Positions 1 to 11,901 are shown, numbered from the stretch's first letter. The stretch: DNA of 64,000 bases from Cyathus striatus (GCA_025738555.1 JAOVFP010000001.1:4402001-4466000); one strand, 5' to 3'. Notes: a model not told the origin generated them from the sequence alone. Numbers and translations: made by a program.

Positions 1-490
1 ACAGTTACAGTGCAAGCTAAAGTAAGCATATTTCTGCGGTCGATTAACTCATCTAACAAAAAGACTCTCAGTTACTTGGAGGTAGAGTGTCAGTACACTA
101 ATCAGTTCTGGCCGTGCATTGTCATTGAACAAGCATATAGTTCTTTCTTTCAGGGTCTATGTGTCTTAGGATACTGTGTGGCACCTCTCGATATTGCAGC
201 GTTGATTTCTTGCTTCGTACGTATCATCTGGATTCGTGCTCCTGTAGCTTTACTTGCTTGGGCCTGGTGCATATGGGGTACGTCACAACTAAATTGGGGT
301 CTGTAGTTCTGAAATCATTATTTCTAGCTTCGATGAACTTTTTGGATGGGACGAAAATTGAGCAGCAGCGGATTCTGCTAGCTGTATATCCTTTGCTGTG
401 TGTGATGGCGTCTGCACATGATTCATGCGATTCTAACTATTTATTAGGCTTTTCTACTTCATTCTCGCCTGGATGATACTCATTCAATAG
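1..490 (+). CDS. Yip1-family Golgi membrane protein (3' part; 5' end outside window)
   Basis: Yip1/YIPF proteins are multi-pass membrane proteins of the early secretory pathway that work with Rab GTPases. I read five exons: 1-21, a 17-base exon at 72-88, then an exon from 141 to about 278, one from about 330, and a last exon ending at the TAG at 488-490. Spliced, they give the Yip1 C-terminus: LLGG followed by VSFFQ, then VLGYCVAPLDIAALIS, WIRAP, NFLDGTKIEQQR, and a hydrophobic tail ending WMILIQ. These blocks resemble the YIPF6/Yip4 subgroup more than Yip1 proper. The N-terminal cytosolic part lies upstream of base 1. The tiny exon and its weak GTCAGT donor are inferred from frame continuity and family fit. 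Confidence 0.85.
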
Positions 491-1157
491 CTTTTGTCTT
501 TATCTATTTATAGGCAACTGCAATCAATACGACTGTTAATATTTGTTTGAAGTAGGGAGGGCCACTCATGTAAGGTTGTAACCGAAACAGAACGTGCGTA
601 ATAACTGGTCAAGCTTCTTCAACAACTATGTTTGGTTATTTTCCCTTGGTTCCTGAAGAACTAGTTATTTGCCATGATAATGGTTTTGTTTTGAATAATG
701 TCCAAGCAGGCGGGGAACTTTCAACCTTCGTCGTTTATTGTGCCTTAGATATTTCATTCTAATGCCATATCTCATGCAAGTCGAAACAGAATTATATTGC
801 TCGTTGAATGGACAACGTTCAAAGACAAACCTTTGGTGTCACTCTTGAGACGCGATAAAAAGAATATTTTACTGGTTTGCAAACTTGCTTTGTTATCTGT
901 GTTTGTTTCGGCTTTGGCGGATGCCACTCACTTGATTGGAAGTATGTATAATGATTATCCTTTCTAAAGTGGATACAATGGCCTTGCAAAACTGCTTTGG
1001 CTTTTCCAGTTGCACTCGGTTGGTCCGAATAGGATTCTTTGCGGTCGGTGTGGGGTAGCGCGGGACGCATTGACTTCGTGCTTTGGCCTAAATGTGTGGT
1101 ATTTATTCCAGAGCTTGAGATGCCTCAACAAAACATACAGACGACGAAACCAACAAT
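491..1157. other. Intergenic region
   Basis: About 670 bases between the Yip1-family stop and the next gene on the same strand. It should hold the terminator of the first gene and the promoter of the second. I see no supported gene; short frames on both strands here have no recognisable protein. Confidence 0.5.
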
Positions 1158-2395
1158 ATGTCCCACTTGTATCCACCGTGGCTGCAGCCCAGAACATATA
1201 ACAATACACAGTCCTATTCTCCCTCGGTGGCTGATACCGCCACTTCCAATACCCGCCCTGAATACTTTTCAAATTTACTCCAGCCTACAAATGCTGACAG
1301 GAGCTTAGGCGCGTTTAGTAACTCTTGTGCATTTCGTGGCCATGATGCATCGTATATGCCTTCTGGATCCACTTATACAGCATCGAGTCACTATCCAATT
1401 AGCACTAGAGGGAATATCGCTCAATGGAAGAACGATATGGAAGACGACTTCGACACGATGGGAATGACATTTGGCTATTCATCATCCCCTGCTGGTCGAT
1501 ACGAATATTCTAGGGGTCACACACGAGTAATCATATATTATCCTGGTAAGATAAATTACTAATAATCATTTCAGGTCCGAACTTTAAAGCATTCTCATTC
1601 TGGAGGAATATCACCTTATCCCCTCTCCAATGAAGACCGTAAGGTAACTCATGTGCGCTCTACTACTCAAGAACAAGCAGTCCAGTTGATACCTAGCCCA
1701 ACTGTACCCATTGTGCGGCAAAATAATTATCGCTACAAACCATGTAGATGTTGTCGCGATGAAGTTTCTCCAGATGGACCTACCAATTACGTTCTCGTCC
1801 CACAAGCCGTCATATGTGATGCTATTACCACTAGACCTGAACAAGAACCACGATACCGAAGCATAACTTTCCAAATGATGAATTTCCCGGAATTTGGTGT
1901 CAGGATTGGGCAGGCCCGGGAGATGTACCCCCCGAAAATTGAGGCGGGGGGGGAAGCGGTGCTTAGCATGTGTGATAGAGAGATAAAAATCTGTATCCAG
2001 GTATGTTGTGCTGAGGCTTGTTTGCTGGTTCAATGCTGATATCTCTGAGTGTAGTGGCCTGGATACGGCGGTAAGTGTTTTCAGAGGCGTACAAAGACTC
2101 AAAAAGGAAAAGTTACTCGCGATGTCCTTCTCCTCGTTATTGCGAATACTATTATGGAGTATATGGAACTATTGAAGGTACTTTACTTTTCCGTTCTAAT
2201 GCTAGCTATATGATATTTAACGCGACTTACGAATAGACAAAAGAAGTTATTCCCGGTAACGAAGGATGGGCAATCGGACAATTACCGGATGGTAGACCAG
2301 GAATACAGGGTGAAGAGCTTTTCATCACCAGACTTATACATCGCGGTGGATCAAACTGGCAACCTGAGATATGGACACCCAAGATGATTGGTTAA
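1158..2395 (+). CDS. Uncharacterised basidiomycete protein, 358 aa
   Basis: I know no function for this protein. Four exons fit without a break: 1158-1526, 1575-2000, 2055-2177 and 2237-2395, all joined in phase 0, with introns of 48-59 bases. The N-terminal 120 residues are rich in Ser, Tyr, Thr and Pro and look disordered. The C-terminal half is compact: a CRCCRDE segment, then WPGYGG near the start of exon 3, then an ending with LIHRGGSNWQPEIW. The WPGY...HRGGS..WQPEIW pattern is one I associate with a family of unnamed mushroom proteins, often encoded in several copies. No signal peptide or membrane segment is visible. The start ATG is the first that opens the long frame. Confidence 0.75.
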
Positions 2396-2476
2396 AGACA
2401 TTTGGCTCCCATCTTCTACTTCTGCAAATGACAATTATGATGCAAACTGCTTCCGTTGAGCCTCAGTACACATCAG

Positions 2477-3220
2477 TTATGTAGTATTTTGGGTCTCTTT
2501 TCCTAGAGGTCGTCTCTCTGCTGATACCTCTATCGCCAAACGTGATATTTCGGAAAATGCGGCTCTTAATAAATCCAGATCAGGATCCAAACTTTCAGCT
2601 CTTGTCTTCATCTTTAATAATAGCAATAATAAGCTTGTCATAACAAAATTTATGATGATAATACTTACAGCAGCAATAGTATCACTCGCTGCTATCAGTT
2701 CGTGGTGATGATTATACACCAGCGACTGACGCTCACTGTCGAGTTGTCTAATCTCTGGAAATTGTGTCAAGCTTATGAAATACAAAGAATTGAATAATGT
2801 TGAACCTGTCAAAAGTTCATTTTCCCTTTTCAGTAAAGCTGGAAGTGAAGAGGTCGTGATAAGCTGCTCGTAATAGTTTTTGGCATCAAAGGCAGGGGAG
2901 TCTACGTAAACATGAAATCGTGTACAGTAATTCCCCGCGAACGACGTACTTAAGTTCATTGGATCTGCAGTGTTGCTCGATGTCGGAGGAGGGCCCACAC
3001 CCAAACCGTAATGTTTTCGAAGCAAATCACGAGCCCGAGTTTTCTGAGGAGGGGTAGCGGAACCCACAAGTCGTGGCGCGGAACTAGAGCCCTGACGCGA
3101 AGGAATATCATTAGATGGAGAGCTTACTCCCTGTGATTCAGGAGCGGGACGCAGTGGTGATGAAAGTGCACGAGGAACCGAGGAGACGCGTTGAGGGGTT
3201 GGAGTTGAAGGTGAAGACAT
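2477..3220 (-). CDS. VPS51: Vps51, GARP tethering-complex subunit
   Basis: Vps51 is a subunit of the GARP complex, which tethers endosome-derived vesicles to the trans-Golgi network. The product is about 195 aa, close to the short fungal form. The first ~70 residues are Ser/Pro-rich and disordered. They are followed by RARDLLRKHYGL, SPAFDAKNYYEQLI, LPALLKRENELL, EIRQLDSERQSLVYNHHHEL and a helical C-terminus (KTRAESLDPDLDLL), the typical Vps51/Vps67 region. Three introns are visible, including 2902-2949 and 2755-2805. The start chosen (MSSPSTP) is the ATG at 3218-3220; the frame extends upstream, but the extra residues look unlike the family. Stop at 2477-2479. Confidence 0.88.
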   Translation of the reverse strand: MSSPSTPTPQRVSSVPRALSSPLRPAPESQGVSSPSNDIPSRQGSSSAPRLVGSATPPQKTRARDLLRKHYGLGVGPPPTSSNTADPMNLSTSFAGNYCTRFHVYVDSPAFDAKNYYEQLITTSSLPALLKRENELLTGSTLFNSLYFISLTQFPEIRQLDSERQSLVYNHHHELIAASDTIAAVSIIIINFVMTSLLLLLLKMKTRAESLDPDLDLLRAAFSEISRLAIEVSAERRPLGKETQNTT

Positions 3221-3725
3221 TAGAACATGTAACGGAAGCAAACGAATGAATGTGAGATGAGTAAGTATGTTGAGTGGGCCTGTCACGATGCAAAACGTGT
3301 GTAACAACAGTCACTGCCTAGTAAAGCAATAAGTACTATGCAACTCCGGTACTGTAATTAAACTCATCGCTCAGTCAGAGACGGTCTCTGCCAAATACAA
3401 AAGATAGTATGATACCAACGTGTTGAATGATGGCAAGTAAGCAAGACCAACTGAGATCCAAGATATAAGAGGGTGTTTATCTGTGACACGAGCCAAAAAT
3501 TCCAGTAACATTCTCAGTAACGCAACTGTAAGATAAATCAACTAAAAACACATGTACAGTAATACGACGAAGACTAAGAATTAAGATATCCTGAATACAT
3601 AGACTATTACAAGAAAGGTCGCAAGATAACACAGTAAATGCATACTTCAAGATCCAAAGTAAATCCTTTCGACAAGATAAAGTAATGGAATACTCGCCAC
3701 AAAATGGCGTGAGCTTCCAGGTATT
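3221..3725. other. Intergenic region
   Basis: About 500 bases between the 5' end of VPS51 and the 3' end of the AT-hook gene, both on the minus strand. It should contain the VPS51 promoter. No gene or repeat is visible. Confidence 0.5.
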
Positions 3726-5644
3726 TTATTTCCCATTTTCCCTCCCAGATCTGGATCCCAAACCACCATTAGGCTGGTACATGTAGTGGTGTATAGGAGT
3801 CGACGCTGCCTTCGTGGATGTAGATGAATCAGGCTGATTCGGGCGAGGGCGATAATAACTTGTTCTCTGTTGATCTGGTCCAATTGAAGCACCAGGGATA
3901 ACTGGAGAAGGTATATCGCGAGCAACTGTTGGCATTGGGTATGGAAAGCCAGAAGAGGAAGGGGCAGAAACTGCTGATGGTGTTTCCTTTGACGACGGCG
4001 GGCGTTGCTGATGTTGCATTGCAGGTGAAGCAGTAGGAGTCGATTCAGATGCAGAAGCGCTTTGCGACGGTGAGGCAGAAGGTGCACTAGACACAGGATT
4101 TTGGGTATTTGCCGTAACAGGCGGTGTGGGAGGAATCGAAGGACCTGGAATTTCGCCTGGCGCCTCAGTTTCTCTGCGTCTTTTTACTCCTCTAGTGGTG
4201 CTCTCTTTTAGGCCAAGTGTAGTGGCTTTGATGAGGATTTGATGCCTACGAAGTCACCTAAGGTTGACATTCCAGTAACATCTATTAGTTAATCACCTTG
4301 TCCGCCCAGCCCCCCATTTATGAACGACCCAATCCCACTCTATTTCACCTGAAGTCCCAATAGACTTACTTTCTTCGGCCAATCGTTTCAGCCTATCCGT
4401 TTCTTCTTCGGACCAAGGACCCTGATTAACACTACTTACATTATTTCCGGATGTAACGGGAGGGGCGGGAGGGGCAGGAGGGGCTGAAGATGACGAAGTA
4501 GCGGTCACCGGAGGCTGGGTAGGCACTGCGGCTTGAGGTGGCTGTGCATAGTACGTTGGATGATACGCAGAATATTGATAGTAAGGGTTTGTGGGGTATT
4601 GTCCTGCAGGCGCGTAGTGTAAAGGATATTGTGGATATGCGGGCTGAGTTCCAAGGGGTACCACAAACGATTGAGGGTTCGTTATCACACTCGAGGTGAC
4701 GACGGGTTTGGTACTTGAGCTGGAGGTAGTGGACGAAGAGGTAGAAGCTTGTTGTGGTGGTATGGGATTATATAAAGCGGGTATTACGGGATATAACGGA
4801 GGAGGGGGACTTGAAACTAATTGCGACGGATTCGCAAGCTATGAAAAGGAGAAATGATAAGAATTTGATAGGATAGTAGATATCACTGCGACTGACGAGG
4901 GTATCGCATATCCGCTTGGCTTCTCCTAGCATGATTAAAGGATCAACTTTCACTCCAGGTCCCATCTGGTAACATTGAGCCACAACTAATGGAGATGTTC
5001 CTTTCTGGATTTTGATCAAAATGAGTAAAAAATGATATACAAAATAGAATATGATAAACACGCACGACCAATTCCTCTGCAGCTGTGTAAAATTCGGCAC
5101 ATAGATTTAATACGCGCCATTGGAATTCATAATATTGTTGGTTCTGTGGATTGACTTCAGGGTGGTGAGGAAGGGCTGAAGTGCTTGTTTGGTTAGAGGA
5201 CCCCGCACGGGGCTTTCTATTTTTAGAACCTCTGGGACGACCAGGACGTCGTTTCCGCCCTGTGTCATGAGAAGAGATATCTCCAGCTGTAGCTTGATGT
5301 CCTATACCGTTGTGTAGATCAGCCACACTAAACACAGCCATCAGGTTCTAGAGACAGATGAAAAACAAAAGTGATTCTCACTTTTGCTGCCCGTTAGCCT
5401 GTGGAGACGGAATGTTGGCCAGGCTCTCTGGTTCATTCCTGTTAAGCTGTTCCTCTACTACTTCTTCATCTTCATCTTCCTCGTCGTCATCTTCTTCTTC
5501 ATCTTCGCGTTGATTTGAGGTATCCAAAGTAGTAGGCTTTTGCTGATATGCGGGCCTGGGAGTGTAGGTGGACTGAGGCTGAACTGTAGTCGGCGGAGGG
5601 TGCAATGCATGTGACAGGGGTTGGTAATGTTGAGGATTATCCAT
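3726..5644 (-). CDS. AT-hook and SANT/Myb-like nuclear protein, ~560 aa
   Basis: Probably a DNA- or chromatin-binding protein. I read five exons. Exon 1 encodes a Gln/Pro-rich segment and a long acidic run of Glu and Asp. Exon 2 carries GRKRRPGRPRGSKNRKPR, a clear AT-hook (core RPRGSK). Exon 3 continues with a helical block (VAQCYQMGPGVKVD, LGEAKRICDTL). Exon 4 is rich in Pro, Tyr and Ser and ends in a SANT-like helix set (GPWSEEETDRLKRLAEE, WDWVVHKWGAGRTRHQ), which continues into exon 5 as ILIKATTLGLK followed by a basic KRRRE. The tail is low-complexity Ser/Pro. The first intron uses an acceptor inside a GTTTAG, chosen to keep frame; the third has a weak GTCAGT donor. The ATG at 5642-5644 is the first in frame. 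Specific target unknown. Confidence 0.78.
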
Positions 5645-6753
5645 ATAGAACAACTAAGAGTTTAAGGGAGCGATTGTTGCTGCGAATGACAGTCAGAAGA
5701 GTGTAAAGACCAAGTAAAGACCGAGAACAGTTGCTTGTGACAATGAGAAACGGAAATAAGAGTCGTAGCCTGGGAGCTTCGTGGGAGCGGAACCTGAGCG
5801 AAACGTAGTAACTGAGGATAAAGGGGCATGATAAGCTTAGAATGTAGGGATTGGGAGTAGAGGATAGCCAAAACATTGAATACCTTGTGTAAATGAAGGA
5901 CGGTGAGCAAGCCGGCGATATATCTTTAATTGGTTCCAGTAGGTATCGCATCAAATAAAATAGAATAAAACCGAAAATACAAACCAGCTTCAGCCCCTCT
6001 TTTGAAATGTTACCCCTTCAAATATCAATCCGAGCTATCCAGAAAATATATGAATCCGAGTAAGCAGCAACCAGCGTCCTTCGTCGCCAGAAATAATGAG
6101 CAGATCGTCCAAGAAATTGAACCAATTCTGCAGTGTGACATGTTACAGTTAGAGTTTACGTTGACAGACTGTGACACTGTGACAGTACTCTTTATTTGCA
6201 CCTATTATAATCTCCCTTCATCGTTCCCCATCCAGACCGACAAGCAACTTTGAATCCGTCGCCTGTTCTCGGTCTTGACACGCGAATACTTAATTTGAAC
6301 GGTATGTTTGTTATGCCCAGTCTAGAATGATTTTGTGTGGTGCTTACTAGCTAAGAATCTGGTTATTCAGCGTTACGCTTGGTCGGAGTGAACAGGCAGT
6401 GCTGGTTGTGGGACCTGGGACCTCCATACTACAATCTCCATAAATAGTATTTTTATTTATTGGCGGACGCCCTTTGGACGCCCTACGCGGGTTGCAAGTA
6501 AGATATCTGTTTCAAGTTACCATTAACATGCCGATTTAAGTTTCAGGTAAGTGTGCCGATGGGCATTCCATTCATCTCCGATGATGAAAACTCCATCAAC
6601 GTCGAACACCGCTCTCAAAAAACCGCTATACACTTGATGGGCACCTTACGGTCAACCTTATTGCTTGGCAACCGTAGGTGTGATTACTGAAATAAATGCA
6701 GAAAGGATATATAATATCCCCGTTCACTTTACCTCTCACGAACACTTCTTGGG
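5645..6753. other. Divergent promoter region
   Basis: About 1.1 kb between two divergently transcribed genes, so it must hold both promoters. A TATA-like element for the rightward gene is at 6708-6715. I see no supported coding sequence; an 83-codon frame at 6002-6253 has no family resemblance. Confidence 0.55.
6708..6715 (+). promoter_or_regulatory. TATA-like box of the DUF1295 gene
   Basis: TATATAAT lies 39-46 bases before the chosen ATG at 6754. The position is plausible for a fungal TATA box with a short leader. Confidence 0.4.
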
Positions 6754-7948
6754 ATGTCTCTTTTGCCCTCGTTAATTCCTGTCGCAGCGTCTGCCTTTAT
6801 AGTGGAGATCGGTACATAAATTTGTGCTTTTTATGAAGATTCAGACTTACATTCCGTGGTAGCATTTGCATCTGTATATGTCCCTAGGAAAAATGAGATA
6901 TATTTCGACTTAGGGGTACCAGCGGCTGGATTGCATCGACAATGGCATCTTTATATTACCCTACATTGCGACTCTTCATTAAAACACGTGAACAATCAGT
7001 GCTTACATTACTTCCCGATTTGGCGCCAAGACAGATACTGCTGATAGCAGGTCTCCTCGTATGGACCATTAGACTTGGGGTATACTTGACCTGGGTATTG
7101 TGTTTGACTTTATGTTTATTCACTGCCGCAGATATTAATTTTCATACAGAGAGCAATTTACTACAACGGGGACATTAGATTTACGAAGATAAAGCAATCA
7201 CCTAGTACGTTTACTATTTATTGGTTGGCACAAGGTATCTATCCGCATTTTGCACTCAGGTTGTTTTGGGCTTAAATTAATCATGAAACATAGCTGTGTG
7301 GATCAGCGTTGTAGGCCTTCCAGTTTATCTTTGCAATATACTTCCGCTTTCAACACATCCGGCACTTGGAATTCGGGACTACTTCTCTTTTGCACTCTAT
7401 TCCGGATGCCTGTTTCTTGAAGTTGCTGCTGATTGGCAAAAGTATCATTGGAAACATTTGAAGAACATGAAAATCCACGAAGACAAATTCATCTCCTCAG
7501 GACTATGGAGTTGGTCAAGACATCCAAAGTATATTTCCAACCACTGTACTATTTAACTAAAGAGCTTATATTGCTTTCGTAACAAAGTTATGTAGCAGAA
7601 ATTGGGATTTGGACTAGCATATGGTTGTTATCCATTGGGTCCCTTAAAGCTTCATCTCATCCACGTCTATTCATTGTATTGGCCAGTACAAGTCCGCTAT
7701 TCACCTGGTTCCTCACGCGGAAGGTCGGTTTCCACATCATCGAAAAGCAACCACTTACTAACTGCGCTTACAGGTTTCTGGAGTTCCCGGGTTAGAAAAA
7801 GTTGCCAACTTGCGATTCGGAGACGATCCCAAATGGATTCAATATAAAAGGTATTTTAGTAACGGCAGCGTAATAATAATGCGTGGCTGATGGTTAACAT
7901 TTGAGTAGCACTGTTCCTATTTTTTGGCCTTGGGGAAAGGCGCAATAA
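6754..7948 (+). CDS. DUF1295-family membrane protein (steroid 5-alpha-reductase/ICMT fold), apparent frameshift
   Basis: DUF1295 proteins are multi-pass membrane proteins related to steroid 5-alpha-reductases and isoprenylcysteine methyltransferases; their substrate is unsettled. The spliced reading gives MSLLPSLIPVAASAF, then VYVPRKNEIYFDLG, SLYYPTLR, LAPRQILL, TIRLGILIFIQRAIYY, YWLAQAVWISVVGLPVYLCN, DWQKYHWK, the near-invariant SSGLWSWSRHPNYVAEIG, VSGVPGLEKVANLRFGDDP and an ending YKSTVPIFWPWGKAQ. Introns fit throughout, including the last one that delivers the PIFWPW tail. One problem: between DLG and SLYYP the frame slips at a run of four G (6913-6916). One extra G there would restore the conserved reading, and no intron can do so. 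About 300 aa if intact. Either a sequencing undercall or a disabled gene. Confidence 0.8.
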
Positions 7949-8064
7949 AGTTACGAGTAGTGCACATAATTTGATAATTTGAACTTGAGACATAAGGAGA
8001 GAACGAAGCACTTCCAAGTCCGGAAATGATTAATACACAAGAAAATATCAACCGGCGTGAAATA

Positions 8065-8782
8065 TTAAAAGCCAAGAGACTGTAAAGTCTGTGTCCATCC
8101 TCCTTTGATGAAGAACTGCCGTGCATCGAGCATCCTATCCATCGACAGTCTGTTGAGTTACGTAATCGGATAGGCGGGTAGGGCGACCTACATATCGTGA
8201 ACCAATACAAGGGAACTAGGAAGTGTCGTATTCAAGGCCATGGCAGAAGCAGCGACTACTGGATCCAAGTCGGATATCATGCTACCGAATGAAGGAACAG
8301 CAGATGTTGAGATCCCGGAAAAGCCGGTAGCCAGTATTCTACCATAGTTTAGATCAGAGAAATTGATCAGTACGTTATATGGCGAGTCTCACTGCATCAC
8401 GTCAGAAAATGTGACACTGATATCGTCGTCGGTGGGAGACGTAGTATTTGAGCCACTACTGACGGTGGTATTACTCAAGTCCGACGCTGCGGTCTTAAAG
8501 GCTGCAACTAGCTGATCAACTTGCGTGCCGATAGTACTGTCCGAAGCTGTTCCATTGGCTTGCATCGTTACTGGATTTTTATATAAGGCTTTAACAAAGT
8601 CTTAACATTAAGAATGGCATGAACCCACCAATATTAGGAATATTTACATGCGTTTGCATGTCGAGTGCATCGACGATTGCTGATATTTCGTTGTTGGTAT
8701 TCTGAGTTTGCCTCCTAAGCAGAGGGTTGCATAATACACCGACTGCTGAAGAAAGAGCAAGATATGCAAAAAAGACGCGCAT
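8065..8782 (-). CDS. HsbA-like secreted hydrophobic-surface-binding protein
   Basis: HsbA proteins are secreted fungal proteins that bind hydrophobic surfaces and can recruit lytic enzymes such as cutinase-like esterases. The product is ~178 aa in four exons. MRVFFAYLALSSAVGVLC is a signal peptide, followed by LLRRQT, a possible pro-peptide cleavage site. The body is helical with conserved spacing: NEISAIVDALD, VDQLVAAFKTAASDL, ISVTFSDVMQILATGFSG, MISDLDP, ALNTTLPSSLVLVHDMML, DARQFF and an ending WTQTLQSLGF. The last exon is short and joined through a GTAGGT donor just after VHD; without splicing a stop would cut the protein there. The gene is convergent with the DUF1295 gene, with only ~115 bases between stops. 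Confidence 0.82.
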
Positions 8783-9656
8783 GGGGTTGAATATTCAAAT
8801 AGTTTCGGAAAATGCGGAAGCCCTAGAGAAAGACGGTTGAAGAAACTGGGCAGAATTTATAGTTCAGAAAGCATCCTTTTCCCCGAGCTGAGATGTTTGT
8901 TTCTGCGTTCTCATATGGAGCACAAAGATGAATAACAACTGCATAATGGTAGCAAGAGCTCCAGTTTCAAGTGAATTGTTTAACGCATTGAACGCCTAAC
9001 AGGCGAACTTCCATTTATCGAGCGCATTGCCATGGGTATAGTCGTGGAAAGCCTAATACCGTATAAGTTTACAGCAGCGGGAAATAAGCACGACGGTGAG
9101 AGACGGGGTGGAGAATGAGCAGGCATCCCGGACAGGAACACATGGGAATGTTGGCGACTAGCGACTCCACGTGAGTAGTTGAAGATGAAGAGGTTCAGGA
9201 GGGTTCAGGCTGGTTCAGATGATAGACAGCTAGACGATTGAAGCAGGATTTGATATTCAAGCTTAGGGCCCACGTCATGGTGGTCCTAAACATAGGCGAA
9301 TGAGAATAGAAGCAGGTGGGACGAGTGTCGGCAGGGGCTGGCTAGGTGTGCTGATACAGTGCAGGTGAGAGATGGACGAGTGTGCAGCTGGACACAACTG
9401 GACAGGACTTGGCGGGGCTCGTGGCGGCGAGACGCGGGGGAAAGGAGGGAGGGCGGCAAGAGCGGCATTCGTGATGGATTTTGACACGTGACGTAGTAAA
9501 TTCACAAGTGGCCTGATGTGCGTTGAAAAGTCGAAAGAATTTTGAAACTTAAAAGAAGCAATGTGGTGATATGTCTCTCACTTTGTCGGCTTAACCACTC
9601 TCGAGTCCTCTCCTCCTGCAGCCTGTCTTCTCCTCTCCTCTCCTCTCCTCCTCATC
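8783..9656. other. Divergent promoter region
   Basis: About 870 bases between the HsbA-like gene and the sterol desaturase gene. The last ~50 bases before the desaturase ATG are an almost pure C/T tract with repeated TCCTC units, typical of a fungal core promoter/leader. No gene seen. Confidence 0.55.
8854..8861 (-). promoter_or_regulatory. TATA-like box of the HsbA-like gene
   Basis: Read on the minus strand this is TATAAATT, 72-79 bases upstream of the HsbA-like ATG at 8782. A TATA box would suit a strongly regulated secreted protein. Confidence 0.45.
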
Positions 9657-10882
9657 ATGGATCTCGTTTTAGACGTCTGTGATGACTACTTCTACGATCG
9701 CGTCTGGGCTAAACTGGTACCGTTAGACGCATTCACATCCTCGCCAGAATTACTTAACCGCCTCAACGCCTCCATACCCACATTACCCCTCGTCTCTGCC
9801 TCAAAATGGTCCCAGCTCGTCTCCTACCTCCCACACCCCCCCATTACCCCGGATACTATCGCCCGATTTGCTTCCAATTCCACATCACAATCCATTCCCA
9901 GTATCTCTGCCTGGCCACGCGATTATGTCCCACGCCAGATTCTTTCTCTGGTGGCATTCACTCTAGTCGGAATCCATCTGCTTTACTTCATTTTCGCAGG
10001 CCTCTCATACTATTTTATCTTTAACCGCGAGATGGAGCGACATCCGCGCTTCCTGAAAAATCAAGTCAAGCTTGAGATTCAAAGCAGTCTCCGCGCTTTC
10101 CCAGCAATAACGCTTTTAACTCTGCCCTGGTTTCAGGGGGAGGTCATGGGGTACTCCAAGCTATATGATGGCTTCGATACATATGGATATATCTATCTAT
10201 GCTTCTCAGTCCCATTGTATGTCTCATGCGCATAACCACTTTTATGCCGACACTGATATGTCTTTTTAGCTTCTTACTATTCACCGATTACTGCATCTAC
10301 TGGGTACATAGAATCCTTCATTATCCACCCGTGTACAAGGCCCTTCATAAACCGCATCATAAATGGATAAGTAAGAGATACCTTGTTGGTCTCTGTATTT
10401 TCCCTATACTTACAAAGAGACATAGTTCCAACACCCTTCGCTTCACATGCCTTCCATCCCGTTGATGGTTATCTGCAATCTGTGCCATATCACCTCTTTG
10501 TCTTTATATTCCCTATGAATCGCCTGTTATATCTTGGACTCTTCGTTTTCGTTAATTTTTGGAGTATTCTTGTCAGTGATTATTATATTTTTCAATTGCA
10601 TGTCTTATTAACTTGTCTAAATTTACAGATTCACGATTCGGACATGATCACTGGCCACCCGCTAGAAACTCTCATCAACGGGCCTGCTCACCATACTTTA
10701 CATCACTTATATTTCACTGTCAACTATGGACAGGTATGCTTTTAGCTCATGCTATCGTCATAAATGCTCACTTTTTCCTGCTACAGTATTTCACTTGGGC
10801 AGACCGTGTATATGGCTCTTATCGTCAACCAGAATCTCACCTCGATCCTCTACTGGAGGTTAAGGCGGCAAAAAAGGAGTAG
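9657..10882 (+). CDS. ERG3: Sterol C-5 desaturase
   Basis: Erg3 introduces the C5-C6 double bond in the sterol ring during ergosterol synthesis, in the endoplasmic reticulum. Five exons give ~336 aa; exon 1 is 9657-10217. The fatty-acid-hydroxylase histidine boxes are all visible: HRILH (HX3H) near residue 200, HKPHH (HX2HH) about 13 residues later, and HHTLHH near residue 295. Also present are [38 protein letters not shown] and [11 protein letters not shown], all typical of C-5 sterol desaturases. Hydrophobic segments occur around residues 100-120, 150, 185 and 240-260. The protein ends in basic KAAKKE. No frame problem. The family call is firm; another sterol/sphingolipid hydroxylase is unlikely given the ASHAFHP block. 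Confidence 0.93.
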
Positions 10883-11901
10883 ATAGTCAATGGGGAGTAA
10901 TATTGTACGCCTATAATAAATGTCGATTATATGCTATATATTAGCGTAGTCGAACGGTAGATGCTGATGAAGCTTCAGTGGCCTGTCTAATATAGGTGTG
11001 CTGATGCGTATTGTATATAATGTAAAAGTTTGAAATGGATATCAGGTGCAACTGGCTTTTCGAAATTCGGAATCATCGTCGTTGATACAGCTGCTACAAA
11101 TTCCAGTAAACACAATAATACCTAGAGCCGGCTGTCGCCGGCAGAGCCCACTAACTACTTTGACTTACCCGACCCAGGAAAGATACAAACATCTAAACTA
11201 ATTGAAATTGAAGGTAGAAATGCAATGGTAAGAAGCAATAATAAGATGTTTGAAATATCTAATATAAGCTGAATTAGTACTTAGACTCAAGACCTAAAAT
11301 GGAGGGGCAGACTCCACATTCAATGGGCAACAATGTACCACATATCATATAAGTATATCAAATATAAGTATCTCCGCAGACTACAGTAAAATTAAAATGA
11401 GACTCATACACTACAGTACCATACAACCATTAACTGAAAGACTTCTGATTGCCTTGAAATTCGAAGATAAGTGCTCTTAAGTTTGCAAAACCTGAATAGG
11501 ATGAACAAAGCTGCAATAGGGAAATTGCCGAAGATTACAGCACATGACCACAACGACCCTGTCGGCGTGTCGGCATCGAAATTTACTGCCAAAAAACGTT
11601 TGAACAGCACCCTATAACCCTACTAACTAAAGTTAGTGGGAATATAACAAGCGCGTAAAAAATAGGTGCATATAAAGATAGTTTGAAACCGCTTGTAAGC
11701 CATTTATTTAACATGATTACAACTACAGCGCATTTTCGGGTTTTTCTGTGTGTATACCCTGACCCACCATTGCAAATTGGCCCATGGCTCACTTCACCGC
11801 GGTATCCCTCGGTTGCCCTCGGATGTACCCTTTTAAACCAACATAATACAGAGTGAACCGCTGCTCGAAGCCCTCTGACGAGTTGGACCTGCCCCACTTT
11901 C
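10883..11901. other. Intergenic region
   Basis: About 1 kb between the desaturase stop and the P450 start, both on the plus strand. It is AT-rich in its middle part and contains no frame with a recognisable protein. Confidence 0.5.

Noticed and set aside
9275..9505. Minus-strand Pro/Ser-rich open frames upstream of the sterol desaturase
   Set aside because: Low-complexity translation of a purine/pyrimidine-biased promoter region; no conserved features.
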